A program made the position numbers and the translations under genes. The notes under the pieces are model-generated. The model did no database searches, had not been told where the DNA came from, and saw only the letters and a list, made by a program, of their open reading frames with translations. This document shows, in pieces, positions 1 through 5,313 of a stretch of 5,313 bases of DNA. The stretch's first letter is position 1. Each line of letters starts with the position of its first letter. The DNA is from Pseudomonadota bacterium (GTDB lineage Bacteria > Pseudomonadota > Gammaproteobacteria > Xanthomonadales > Xanthomonadaceae). The stretch is from assembly GCA_023453655.1 (NCBI GenBank), contig JAEXTE010000141.1:1-5313 (forward strand), written 5' to 3'.

Positions 1-92
1 GCCACGCCCAAATGCCGCAGGCCGAGCCGAGCGGCGGCCTGCACCGTGGTCAGCATCCCGGGCGATTCGACTTCCACGCCGCGCCTAGCCAT
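1..92 (-). CDS. pxpC: 5-oxoprolinase subunit C (PxpC/KipA family), N-terminal fragment
   Basis: Only the first 30 codons lie in the window; the gene continues past its left edge. The translation from the ATG at 92-90 begins MARRGVEVESPG and then reads MLTTVQAAARLGLRHLGV, which matches the start of the carboxyltransferase A/B-subdomain family (PxpC, also called KipA or YbgK), where a TTVQ-D-x-G-R-x-G-(x)4-G-V pattern is typical. PxpC pairs with PxpB and, with PxpA, forms the ATP-dependent cytoplasmic enzyme converting 5-oxoproline to glutamate. The start overlaps the pxpB stop by 8 nt (ATGGCTAG, 92-85), as expected for translational coupling; no strong Shine-Dalgarno sequence is visible. The Asp and Gly of the usual QDxGR stretch are both Ala here. 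An internal ATG at 56-54 is a less likely start because it would remove the first beta strand. Confidence 0.82.
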   Translation of the reverse strand, partial: MARRGVEVESPGMLTTVQAAARLGLRHLGV

Positions 93-807
93 GCGCGACG
101 CCCATGCGTGCGTTGTACTCGTCCAGCCCGATCGCGACGAAACGCAGGCGCTGGCCGGACTGGAGCAGGCTGGGCGGATCGCGCCGCGGGTCGAACAGCG
201 ATAGCGGCGTGCGCCCGACCAGCTGCCAGCCGCCGGGACCGTCGCCCGGATAGATCTCGGTCTGTTGCCCGGCAATCCCGACGCTGCCCGCCGGCACGCG
301 CACCCGCGGCGTGGCGTGGCGCGGGGCGGCCAGGGCCGGGTCGAGTCCGAGCAGGTAGGGAAAGCCCGGCGCGAACCCGATCATGCCCACGCGGTAATCG
401 CCGGCGCAGTGGCGGGCGACGACCTCGTCGCGCGCAAGGCCGGTCCGCTGCGCGACGGCCTCCAGGTCTGGCGCACAGGACGGGTGGTAGCAGACCGGGA
501 TCTCGACCGGCGCCGCGTCGCGCGGCGCCTTCGCGACCGCGTCGCCGCGCAGTTGCGCCAGCCATTCGCCGACCAGGTCGAGCGCGAAACGGTCTCCGGC
601 CCGCGCGGGATCGATGAACAGGGCCAGCGAGGCATAGGCCGGCACGATGTCGCACAGCCACGGCGGGCGGGCCCGGGCGATGCGCGCGGCCAGCGCGTGG
701 ACTTCCCGATTGAGGCCGGCATCGATCCGTTCGCCCAGGCGCAGCAGGACCGCGTCCTCGCCCAGCGCCTCGAGCGTGCAGCCGGCGGTGGCGCCGCCCG
801 CCGTCAT
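85..807 (-). CDS. pxpB: 5-oxoprolinase subunit B (PxpB/KipI family), 240 aa
   Basis: This is the complete carboxyltransferase C/D-subdomain protein of the PxpB/KipI/YbgJ family. With PxpC and PxpA it carries out ATP-dependent cleavage of 5-oxoproline (pyroglutamate) to glutamate in the cytoplasm. Bacillus subtilis KipI was first described as an inhibitor of the sporulation kinase KinA. Visible motifs in order are GEDAVLLRLG (residues 16-25), DIVPAYASL (53-61, the family's VPAY segment), GFAPGFPYL (144-152) and GQQTEIYPGDGPGGW (180-194), the last two being the family signatures. The length of 240 aa is normal. The ATG at 807-805 is the only sensible in-frame start after the upstream ATPase stop, although the Shine-Dalgarno sequence is poor. 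It lies 58 bp downstream of the ATPase gene and overlaps pxpC by 8 nt, so an operon is likely. The gene family is clear; the enzymatic role is inferred from the pairing with pxpC. Confidence 0.93.
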   Translation of the reverse strand: MTAGGATAGCTLEALGEDAVLLRLGERIDAGLNREVHALAARIARARPPWLCDIVPAYASLALFIDPARAGDRFALDLVGEWLAQLRGDAVAKAPRDAAPVEIPVCYHPSCAPDLEAVAQRTGLARDEVVARHCAGDYRVGMIGFAPGFPYLLGLDPALAAPRHATPRVRVPAGSVGIAGQQTEIYPGDGPGGWQLVGRTPLSLFDPRRDPPSLLQSGQRLRFVAIGLDEYNARMGVAHG

Positions 808-865
808 CCGCGCGCCGTGCGGTGACGCCGATGCGGCTGGCCGGCCGGCGAGGGCATCGCGACGC

Positions 866-2362
866 TCAGCGCTTCCTGCCGCCGAGCAGGCTGCCGAGGA
901 TGCCGCGCACGATCTGGTTGGTGATGGTGCGCGCGGCCTGCTTGCCCGAGGCTTCGAGCACGCCCTGGCGCCGGCCGGTCCCGAACAGCACGTCGCGCAC
1001 CGCCTTGCCGAAGCCGCCGTCCTGTTCGGCGGCGCGACCGCCCGCGGCCGGCGCCTTCGCCGCATCGGTGGCCGACTGCGCACGCGCGGCGAGGATCTCC
1101 GCGGCCGATTCGCGATCGATGGCGCGGTCATACTTGCCGCCGACCGGACTGCCGGCGCGCACCTGCGCGCGTTCGGCCTCGGTGATCGCGCCCATGCGGC
1201 AGCGCGGCGGCGCAACGAGGGTGTGCTCCACCGCCATCGGCACGCCCTTGTCCTGCAGGGTCGAGACCAGCGCCTCGCCGGTGCCGAGCTTCGAGAGCGT
1301 CTGCACCACGTCCAGCGCCGGGTTGGCCACGAAGGTCTCGGCCGCGGTGCGCACCGCCTTCTGGTCGCGCGGGGTGAAGGCGCGCAGCGCGTGCTGCACG
1401 CGATTGCCGAGCTGGCCGAGGATCTCGTCCGGCACGTCGTCGGGGAACTGCGAGCAGAAGTACACGCCCACGCCCTTGGAACGGATGATCCGCACCACCT
1501 GTTCGATGCGCTGGCGCAGCGCGGCGGGCGCGTCGTCGAACAGCAGGTGCGCCTCGTCGAAGATGAAGACCAACCGCGGCTTGTCGAGGTCGCCGACCTC
1601 GGGCAGGTGTTCGAACAGCTCCGACAGCAGCCACAGCAGGAAGCTCGAATACAGGCGCGGCTTGAGCACCAGACGGTCGGCGGCCAGGATCCCGATCACG
1701 CCGCGCCCGTCGGGCGTGGTGCGCATCAGGTCGCTCAGCTCCAGCGCCGGCTCGCCGAACACGTGCTCGCCGCCTTCCTGCTCCAGCCGCAGCAGGGCGC
1801 GCTGGATGGCGCCGATCGACTGGGGGCTGACCAGGCCGTACTCGGTGGACACCGCCTTGCGCTCCTCGGCGACCAGGCCCAGCAGGGCGCGCAGGTCGGC
1901 CAGGTCGAGCAGCAGCAGGCCGCGGTCGTCGGCCAGCTTGAACACGATGTCGAGCACGCCGGACTGGGTGTCGTTGAGCTCGAGGATGCGCGAGAGCAGG
2001 GTCGGGCCCATCTCGCTGACCGTGGTGCGCACCGGATGGCCGAGCTGGCCGTACAGGTCCCAGAACACCACCGGGCTGCCTTCCGGCGCGTAGCCCTCGA
2101 CGCCGATCTGCGCCGCGCGCGCCTCCAGCTTCCCGTTCATCGTCCCGGGCATGGCCAGGCCGGCAACGTCGCCCTTCACGTCGGCCATGAACACCGGTAC
2201 GCCGATCCGGGAGAAGCCCTCGGCCAAGGTCATCAGGGTGACCGTCTTGCCGGTGCCGGTGGCGCCGGCGACCAGGCCGTGGCGGTTGCCGTAGCGCGGC
2301 AGCAGGTGGACCTGGGCGCCGTCGCCGCTGGTGATGGCCTTGCCGACAAGGATGGGCTGCAT
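866..2362 (-). CDS. HerA-like P-loop ATPase of the YjgR/DUF853 family, 498 aa
   Basis: This is a complete HerA/FtsK-superfamily ATPase that resembles E. coli YjgR in length (about 500 aa) and in sequence across the whole protein. A Walker A motif GATGTGKT sits at residues 33-40. It is followed by MADVKGD (59-65), where a conserved Asp-x-Lys-Gly-Asp is characteristic of the family. Walker B is FIFDEAHLLFDD with D269-E270-A271-H272, and Q305 in CSQFPDD is the likely gamma-phosphate-sensing polar residue. The C-terminus ends in a basic LLGGRKR. No signal peptide or membrane segment is present, so it should be cytoplasmic. Archaeal HerA works with the nuclease NurA in DNA end resection, but no NurA-like gene is nearby, and the role of the YjgR branch is not well established. 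The ATG at 2362-2360 starts just before the first beta strand (MQPILVGKA); a GGGGA about ten bases upstream is only a fair ribosome binding site. It is transcribed away from the transglycosylase and probably with pxpBC. Confidence 0.92.
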   Translation of the reverse strand: MQPILVGKAITSGDGAQVHLLPRYGNRHGLVAGATGTGKTVTLMTLAEGFSRIGVPVFMADVKGDVAGLAMPGTMNGKLEARAAQIGVEGYAPEGSPVVFWDLYGQLGHPVRTTVSEMGPTLLSRILELNDTQSGVLDIVFKLADDRGLLLLDLADLRALLGLVAEERKAVSTEYGLVSPQSIGAIQRALLRLEQEGGEHVFGEPALELSDLMRTTPDGRGVIGILAADRLVLKPRLYSSFLLWLLSELFEHLPEVGDLDKPRLVFIFDEAHLLFDDAPAALRQRIEQVVRIIRSKGVGVYFCSQFPDDVPDEILGQLGNRVQHALRAFTPRDQKAVRTAAETFVANPALDVVQTLSKLGTGEALVSTLQDKGVPMAVEHTLVAPPRCRMGAITEAERAQVRAGSPVGGKYDRAIDRESAAEILAARAQSATDAAKAPAAGGRAAEQDGGFGKAVRDVLFGTGRRQGVLEASGKQAARTITNQIVRGILGSLLGGRKR

Positions 2363-2392
2363 GCGCGTGGGGTCCCCGGTTGGAATGCGCCG

Positions 2393-2421
2393 ATTCTAGG
2401 CCGTGGCGGCGCGCCTCCGCA
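2393..2421 (-). promoter_or_regulatory. Possible sigma70-type promoter for the HerA-like ATPase gene
   Basis: On the minus strand a good -10 hexamer TAGAAT reads from 2398 to 2393, 30 bases upstream of the ATPase ATG. The -35 position at 17-bp spacing (TGCGGA, 2421-2416) matches TTGACA poorly. An AT-rich hexamer stands out in this GC-rich gap, but the assignment rests on one box only. Confidence 0.28.
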
Positions 2422-2433
2422 GCGCCCCGGGGC

Positions 2434-2444
2434 TGCGTGACGCA
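2434..2444. promoter_or_regulatory. Short dyad TGCGTGACGCA in the divergent intergenic region
   Basis: This is a perfect inverted repeat with 5-base arms around one central base, lying between the two candidate promoter regions of the divergent ATPase and transglycosylase genes. Its location would suit a transcription factor operator acting on one or both genes. I cannot assign it to a known regulator, and a short dyad can arise by chance in such GC-rich DNA. Confidence 0.18.
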
Positions 2445-2459
2445 ACGTGCCGGGTTTCC

Positions 2460-2488
2460 TTGTGGCCCCCGGGTCCAGCGGCTAACCT
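2460..2488 (+). promoter_or_regulatory. Possible promoter for the lytic transglycosylase gene
   Basis: TTGTGG at 2460-2465 and TAACCT at 2483-2488 are separated by 17 bp, the preferred sigma70 spacing. Each hexamer matches its consensus at three of six positions. Transcription would start near 2495, giving a leader of about 25 nt before the ATG at 2520. This is a weak call that rests on spacing and position. Confidence 0.25.
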
Positions 2489-2519
2489 GCCCGGCCCCTC
2501 GAAACCGGTCCGGTGGTCG

Positions 2520-4052
2520 ATGTCGTTCGCCTCTCCCGTCCTGCGCCGCCTGCTGCTGGGCATCGCGCTCGCGCTGGTCGTCGTCCCCTCGCTGGCCCAG
2601 GCCCAGTCCCGACGCACCCAAGCGGCGATCGACGCGCTCAACCAGCGCATGGTCGCGGCCGAGGCGCGCTGGCGCGAGGCGCTGGTGAAGATCGGCAACA
2701 GCGACCCGGCCGGGCTCGACGAGAGCAACGCCGCGCTCGAGGACATGGAAGACGTGATCGTCGAGTGCGGCCGGATCAAGGGCTGCGGCTCGGGCAACCT
2801 GCTGGCCAGCTACAAGCGCCTGCTCAAGGCCCAGGCCGATGCCGCCGCCGGGGTCACGGGCGAGGAGATGGACGACCCGGGCGGGGAGGGCGACCTGGCC
2901 ACCGGCGACGTGCCCGACAGCGCCACCGCCGCCTCGCTGCTGGCCGCCGAGGACCGGCGCTTCCTCGAACTGGTCAAGATGAACCCGGCGGTGCAGGGCG
3001 CGATCCGGCGCTGGCTGACGGACATGCGCGTGGCGCTGATCACCAGCCACGAGAACTTCCAGTACATGCAGCACCTGATGTCGCCCTCGTTCAAGCGGCG
3101 TGGCCTGCCGGAGGCGCTGCTGTTCGGCATCCTGGCCAAGGAATCCAACGGCCGCGTGCATTCGCGCTCGCGCGCCGGTGCGGCCGGGCCGCTGCAGTTC
3201 ATGCCCGCCACCGGCAGCCGCCTGGGCCTGGGCCCGGACGGGCGCGGCTTCGACACCCGCTACGACCCGCGGGCCTCGGCCGACGCGGCCGCGGTTTATC
3301 TCGGCGAGCGCTATGCCGAGCTGGGCGGCGACAACATCGAGCTGTGGCTGGCCGCCTACAACGGCGGCGAGGGCCGCGCGCGCCGCGTGCACCGCGAGTC
3401 CGGCGGGCGCAGCTTCTGGGATCCGGACGTGTTCAACCAGTTCCCGCCGGAAACCCGCGACTACGTGCCGATGGTGATCGCGGCCGCCTGGCTGTACCTG
3501 CATCCGCGCGAGTACGGCCTGGTGTTCCCCCGCGTCGACGCGCGCCCGGCCACGATCCAGCTCAAGCGCCCGGCCTCGATCTACGAGCTGACCATCTGCC
3601 TGGGCAACGGCAATACCCGCGACGGCTACATGCGCGTACTGCGCAACCTCAATCCGCAGTACGAGGCCGAAGCCTGGATCCCGGAAGGCACGCGCCTCAA
3701 TGCCACCGTGCGCATGGCCGGCCTGTACGAGCGCTGGTGCACGCGTGGTCCGCGCGCCGACCTGGCCCGGCAGCTGGTGAACAGCGATCCGTCCACCGCG
3801 GTGGTGCGGGTGGGCAACGTCGAGGCCGTGACCCTGCCCGACGGCAGCGTGGTCCAGCAGGCCGTCGCGCCGGTCCCCGCGCCTGCACCGGCCGCGCCGC
3901 GCACGCACCGCGTGGCATCCGGCGAGACCCTGGTCGCGATCGCCCGCCGCTACAGCTGCGACACCAGGACGCTGGCGGCGGCCAACGGCCTCAAGCCGCC
4001 GCGCTACGTGCTGCGGCAGGGCCAGCAGCTCAAGCTGGAAGGCTGCCGCTGA
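2520..4052 (+). CDS. Exported lytic transglycosylase (GH23, MltD-like) with C-terminal LysM, 510 aa
   Basis: This is predicted to be a periplasmic peptidoglycan lytic transglycosylase that cleaves the MurNAc-GlcNAc bond with 1,6-anhydroMurNAc formation. The ATG at 2520 is chosen because it opens a clean signal peptide (RR at 9-10, hydrophobic core 11-25, cleavage after A26-Q27-A28), with GGTGG just upstream; the frame's open extension to 2403 adds unrelated residues. The SLT domain is at about 195-300. The catalytic Glu is E208 in AKESNG, followed by AGAAGPLQFMPATG (G223-P224-L225-Q226-F227-M228) and AAYNGGEG (Y280-N281-G282-G283). Residues 346-395 (KRPASIYELTIC to IPEGTRL) resemble a degenerate LysM-like unit, then a Pro/Ala linker leads to a LysM at about 463-507. 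There is no lipobox, unlike E. coli MltD, so it is probably soluble. Residues 29-190 match nothing I recognise. Six cysteines (83, 89, 360, 407, 480, 509) could form disulfides in the periplasm. Confidence 0.9.
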   Translation: MSFASPVLRRLLLGIALALVVVPSLAQAQSRRTQAAIDALNQRMVAAEARWREALVKIGNSDPAGLDESNAALEDMEDVIVECGRIKGCGSGNLLASYKRLLKAQADAAAGVTGEEMDDPGGEGDLATGDVPDSATAASLLAAEDRRFLELVKMNPAVQGAIRRWLTDMRVALITSHENFQYMQHLMSPSFKRRGLPEALLFGILAKESNGRVHSRSRAGAAGPLQFMPATGSRLGLGPDGRGFDTRYDPRASADAAAVYLGERYAELGGDNIELWLAAYNGGEGRARRVHRESGGRSFWDPDVFNQFPPETRDYVPMVIAAAWLYLHPREYGLVFPRVDARPATIQLKRPASIYELTICLGNGNTRDGYMRVLRNLNPQYEAEAWIPEGTRLNATVRMAGLYERWCTRGPRADLARQLVNSDPSTAVVRVGNVEAVTLPDGSVVQQAVAPVPAPAPAAPRTHRVASGETLVAIARRYSCDTRTLAAANGLKPPRYVLRQGQQLKLEGCR

Positions 4053-4059
4053 GCCTGCA

Positions 4060-4077
4060 GCGGCGCCTGCGCGCCGC
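4060..4077. terminator. GC-rich hairpin between convergent genes
   Basis: A perfect 7-bp stem, GCGGCGC and GCGCCGC, encloses a CTGC loop in the 36-bp gap between the transglycosylase stop (4052) and the hydrolase stop (4089). Its location suits a bidirectional transcription end point. No T-tract follows on either strand, so it is not a canonical intrinsic terminator; it could act as an RNA 3'-end stabiliser. An alternative pairing of GCCGCT (4045-4050) with AGCGGC (4059-4064) competes with it. Confidence 0.35.
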
Positions 4078-4088
4078 CGCCCGACCGC

Positions 4089-5102
4089 TCAGGGATGCGC
4101 GTGGGCAAGGTGGCCGTGCACGTGGTCGCCGTGCAGCGCCAGCGCGCGGTAGGCGACCGCTTCGGATGCGCTGAAGCCCGCGTCCCCGCCGCGCCGGCGC
4201 CCCTGCGCGGTCGTGTCCTCGCCCAGCACCAGGCGCGCGCCCCGCCCCGCGAACAGGTAGCGCTGGCCATAGGCCTTCTGCAGGGCGGCGAAGGTGGCCT
4301 CTCCGGTGCAGTGGCCGGGCGCGATGAAGTCGATCTCGTACGGGGCCAGCGTCTCGAGCACCCCGGCGATGGCGGCATCGTCGGCGTTGACGTAGTGGAA
4401 GCCGCCGACCACCAGGTGGACGTCCGGATCGATCTTCGCCGCCTCGGCGACGATCACCGGCAGGCCCGGGTGCGAGCAGCCGACCACCAGCAGCAGGCCG
4501 GCGTCGGTGCGCACCGCCAGCGACAGCTCGCGCAGTTCGCGCGTGCCGGCGACGTCCGAGACGGTGATGATCGCCCACACGCCCGGCGCGATCTCGGTGG
4601 TGGCCGCATGCGGCTTGAAGTTGGCCCCCGGCCACGCGCTGCCGAACTGCAGCGTTTCCGGCGGCTGGCCGTCGAAGTAGCGCTGGCGCGCGGGCAGGGA
4701 CGGGTCCTTGCGGTAGAAGCCCGAGGGCAGGGATGAGCCGTAGATGCCGAAGCCCTCCTGCGGCGCATGCACCACCACGTCGGGGTTGGCCTCCAGCACC
4801 ACCGCCAGCCCGGCCATGTGGTCGGCGTGGCGGTGCGAGAGCACGACGGTGTCGATCGTCGCCAGGTCCACGCCGGCGGCCTTCACGTTGTGCGCGAACA
4901 CCCCGGCGTCGTTGCCGGTGTCGAACAGGATGCGGCGACCGTCGACCTCGACCAGGGCGGCGAAGCCCCAATCCTTGCGCAGCGGCCCGGCGTCGCCGAA
5001 GGCGTCGTAGAGCACGGTCACGGTGGGCTGGGCGGGCGCGGCGGCCACCGGGCCGGCACCGGCCAGGAACAGGGCGAAGAGGGCGGGCAGCAACGGGCGC
5101 AT
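4089..5102 (-). CDS. Exported MBL-fold metallo-hydrolase, dihydropterin-synthase-like group (COG1237 type), 337 aa
   Basis: This is a metallo-beta-lactamase-fold hydrolase. Metal-site motifs in order are LFDTG (D61-T62-G63), H90-R-H92-A-D94-H95, GCSHPG with H211, GGFH with H236, and PGHCTG with H264-C265. The GCSHxG, GGFH and HCTG set is characteristic of the group named after the archaeal enzyme making 7,8-dihydropterin-6-methyl-4-(beta-D-ribofuranosyl)aminobenzene 5'-phosphate; most members have no proven substrate, so I do not assign that reaction. The ATG at 5102-5100 is preferred over the in-frame ATG at 5150 because it gives an N-terminal signal peptide (MRPLLPALFALFLAGAG, cleavage near A22 or A24), implying a periplasmic location. 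The C-terminus ends in a His-rich tail, HGDHVHGHLAHAHP (324-337), with six histidines. It lies 76 bp downstream of psd on the same strand and converges with the transglycosylase. Confidence 0.9.
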   Translation of the reverse strand: MRPLLPALFALFLAGAGPVAAAPAQPTVTVLYDAFGDAGPLRKDWGFAALVEVDGRRILFDTGNDAGVFAHNVKAAGVDLATIDTVVLSHRHADHMAGLAVVLEANPDVVVHAPQEGFGIYGSSLPSGFYRKDPSLPARQRYFDGQPPETLQFGSAWPGANFKPHAATTEIAPGVWAIITVSDVAGTRELRELSLAVRTDAGLLLVVGCSHPGLPVIVAEAAKIDPDVHLVVGGFHYVNADDAAIAGVLETLAPYEIDFIAPGHCTGEATFAALQKAYGQRYLFAGRGARLVLGEDTTAQGRRRGGDAGFSASEAVAYRALALHGDHVHGHLAHAHP

Positions 5103-5136
5103 GGCATCGGTCTCGGTGGAACGGGACCAAGAGCCT

Positions 5137-5150
5137 ATGCGCTGGCGCAT
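5137..5150. promoter_or_regulatory. Dyad ATGCGC-TG-GCGCAT upstream of the hydrolase gene
   Basis: This is a perfect inverted repeat with 6-base arms and a 2-base centre, 35 bases upstream of the hydrolase start codon. It overlaps the neighbouring psd-side hairpin by three bases. It could be an operator or part of an alternative RNA fold; no regulator can be named. The upstream in-frame ATG at 5150 falls inside it. Confidence 0.2.
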
Positions 5151-5170
5151 CCGGCCTTCATTGCCGGATG
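5148..5170 (-). terminator. Inverted repeat just downstream of psd
   Basis: On the minus strand CATCCGGC (5170-5163) and GCCGGATG (5155-5148) form a perfect 8-bp stem with a 7-base loop AATGAAG, starting 8 nt after the psd stop codon. The position fits an attenuator, a weak terminator or an mRNA 3'-end stabiliser between psd and the hydrolase. No T-run follows, so strong intrinsic termination is not expected and read-through into the hydrolase gene is possible. Confidence 0.35.
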
Positions 5171-5178
5171 GAATGAGC

Positions 5179-5313
5179 TTATGCGGACGTGCGCCTCGCC
5201 AGGGCCTGGCCCAGCCGCACCGGCGTCTCGGCCGTCAGCGCCGGCTCGAGCTCGGCCACGCCGTTGGGCAGCAGCACGATCACGGTCGAGCCGTAGTTGA
5301 AGCGCGCCATCTC
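5179..5313 (-). CDS. psd: Phosphatidylserine decarboxylase proenzyme, C-terminal fragment
   Basis: The last 44 codons and the stop (TAA, 5181-5179) are in the window; the gene starts beyond the right edge. The enzyme decarboxylates phosphatidylserine to phosphatidylethanolamine at the inner membrane. The visible sequence [18 protein letters not shown] contains the self-processing site: the proenzyme cleaves between the Gly (codon 5292-5290) and Ser (5289-5287) of YGST, and the Ser becomes the pyruvoyl prosthetic group of the small alpha chain, here 36 residues. E. coli Psd has LGST at this point and a similar GEEMGRF lead-in; Tyr replaces Leu here. The tail [10 protein letters not shown] also matches the family end (IGQPLA in E. 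coli). The fragment is short, but the combination of motif, spacing to the C-terminus and flanks makes the assignment firm. Confidence 0.92.
   Translation of the reverse strand, partial: EMARFNYGSTVIVLLPNGVAELEPALTAETPVRLGQALARRTSA

Noticed and set aside
836..849. GC palindromes such as GGCCGGCC in the ATPase-pxpB gap
   Set aside because: There is no T-run and only short self-complementary GC runs, which are expected by chance at this base composition, so I do not call a terminator or operator.
808..1215. Upstream extension of the pxpB frame into the ATPase gene
   Set aside because: The extra 136 residues are Arg/Ala/Pro-rich and out of frame within the ATPase coding region; PxpB family similarity begins only after the ATG at 807.
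647..2440. A 597-codon open frame on the plus strand opposite pxpB and the ATPase
   Set aside because: It is rich in Ala, Arg, Gly, Gln and His without domains, while the minus strand encodes a protein with intact Walker A and B motifs over the same bases. It is a shadow frame.
2403..2519. Upstream extension of the transglycosylase frame from a GTG at 2403
   Set aside because: It would place 39 residues without a leader in front of a good signal peptide, and would cover the likely promoter region.
1128..3908. A 926-codon open frame on the minus strand covering much of the ATPase and transglycosylase genes
   Set aside because: It runs antisense to the transglycosylase and in another frame of the ATPase. 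Its translation is low-complexity (Arg, Gly, Ala, His rich) with no recognisable motifs, which is the usual result of high third-position GC.
4089..5102. Annotation of the hydrolase as a beta-lactamase
   Set aside because: The HxHxDH motif is common to the whole fold. The GCSHPG, GGFH and HCTG motifs point to the dihydropterin-synthase-like group, not to antibiotic-hydrolysing enzymes.
5103..5150. Alternative hydrolase start at the ATG at 5150-5148
   Set aside because: It adds 16 polar residues ahead of the signal peptide and lies within an inverted repeat; the ATG at 5102 gives a typical leader.
1..5313. tRNA, rRNA, CRISPR, insertion sequence, prophage or defence-system content
   Set aside because: No clustered direct repeats, transposase or integrase motifs, or RNA gene signatures were seen. 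A HerA-like ATPase alone, without a partner nuclease or SIR2-type gene beside it, is not evidence of a defence system.

Overview
This is a gene-dense, very GC-rich window (about 70% by eye) with strong third-position GC, which is why long open frames run antisense to the real genes. The protein set fits a gammaproteobacterium of the Xanthomonadaceae/Lysobacteraceae type (Lysobacter- or Luteimonas-like). That placement rests on composition and on the feel of the proteins, mainly the phosphatidylserine decarboxylase tail with a YGST processing site and the lytic transglycosylase with one LysM. It is an inference, not a database result.

Layout, left to right. On the minus strand, the first 92 bases hold the start of a 5-oxoprolinase subunit C gene (pxpC), which overlaps the end of a complete subunit B gene (pxpB, 85-807) by 8 nt. 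Upstream of pxpB on the same strand, 58 bp away, is a complete HerA/YjgR-type P-loop ATPase (866-2362). These three probably share a transcript in the order ATPase-pxpB-pxpC. A 157-bp divergent intergenic region (2363-2519) separates them from a plus-strand, exported lytic transglycosylase with a C-terminal LysM domain (2520-4052). That gene converges on a minus-strand, exported metallo-beta-lactamase-fold hydrolase of the dihydropterin-synthase-like group (4089-5102), with a GC hairpin in the 36-bp gap. At the right edge, also on the minus strand, is the C-terminal end of phosphatidylserine decarboxylase (psd, 5179-5313). It is followed by a 76-bp gap with two overlapping dyads before the hydrolase.

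Functional picture. The left part is metabolic: PxpB and PxpC are two subunits of the ATP-dependent PxpABC enzyme that opens 5-oxoproline to glutamate, and PxpA would be expected just outside the window. The right part concerns the cell envelope: membrane phospholipid synthesis (Psd), peptidoglycan cleavage (lytic transglycosylase) and a periplasmic hydrolase of unknown substrate. No RNA genes, insertion sequences, CRISPR arrays or attachment sites were seen, and no gap exceeds 160 bp. The region looks like ordinary chromosomal core. The least explained items are the exported hydrolase with a histidine-rich tail, the uncharacterised N-terminal region of the transglycosylase, and the dyads between psd and the hydrolase gene. 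I see no convincing new multi-gene system.
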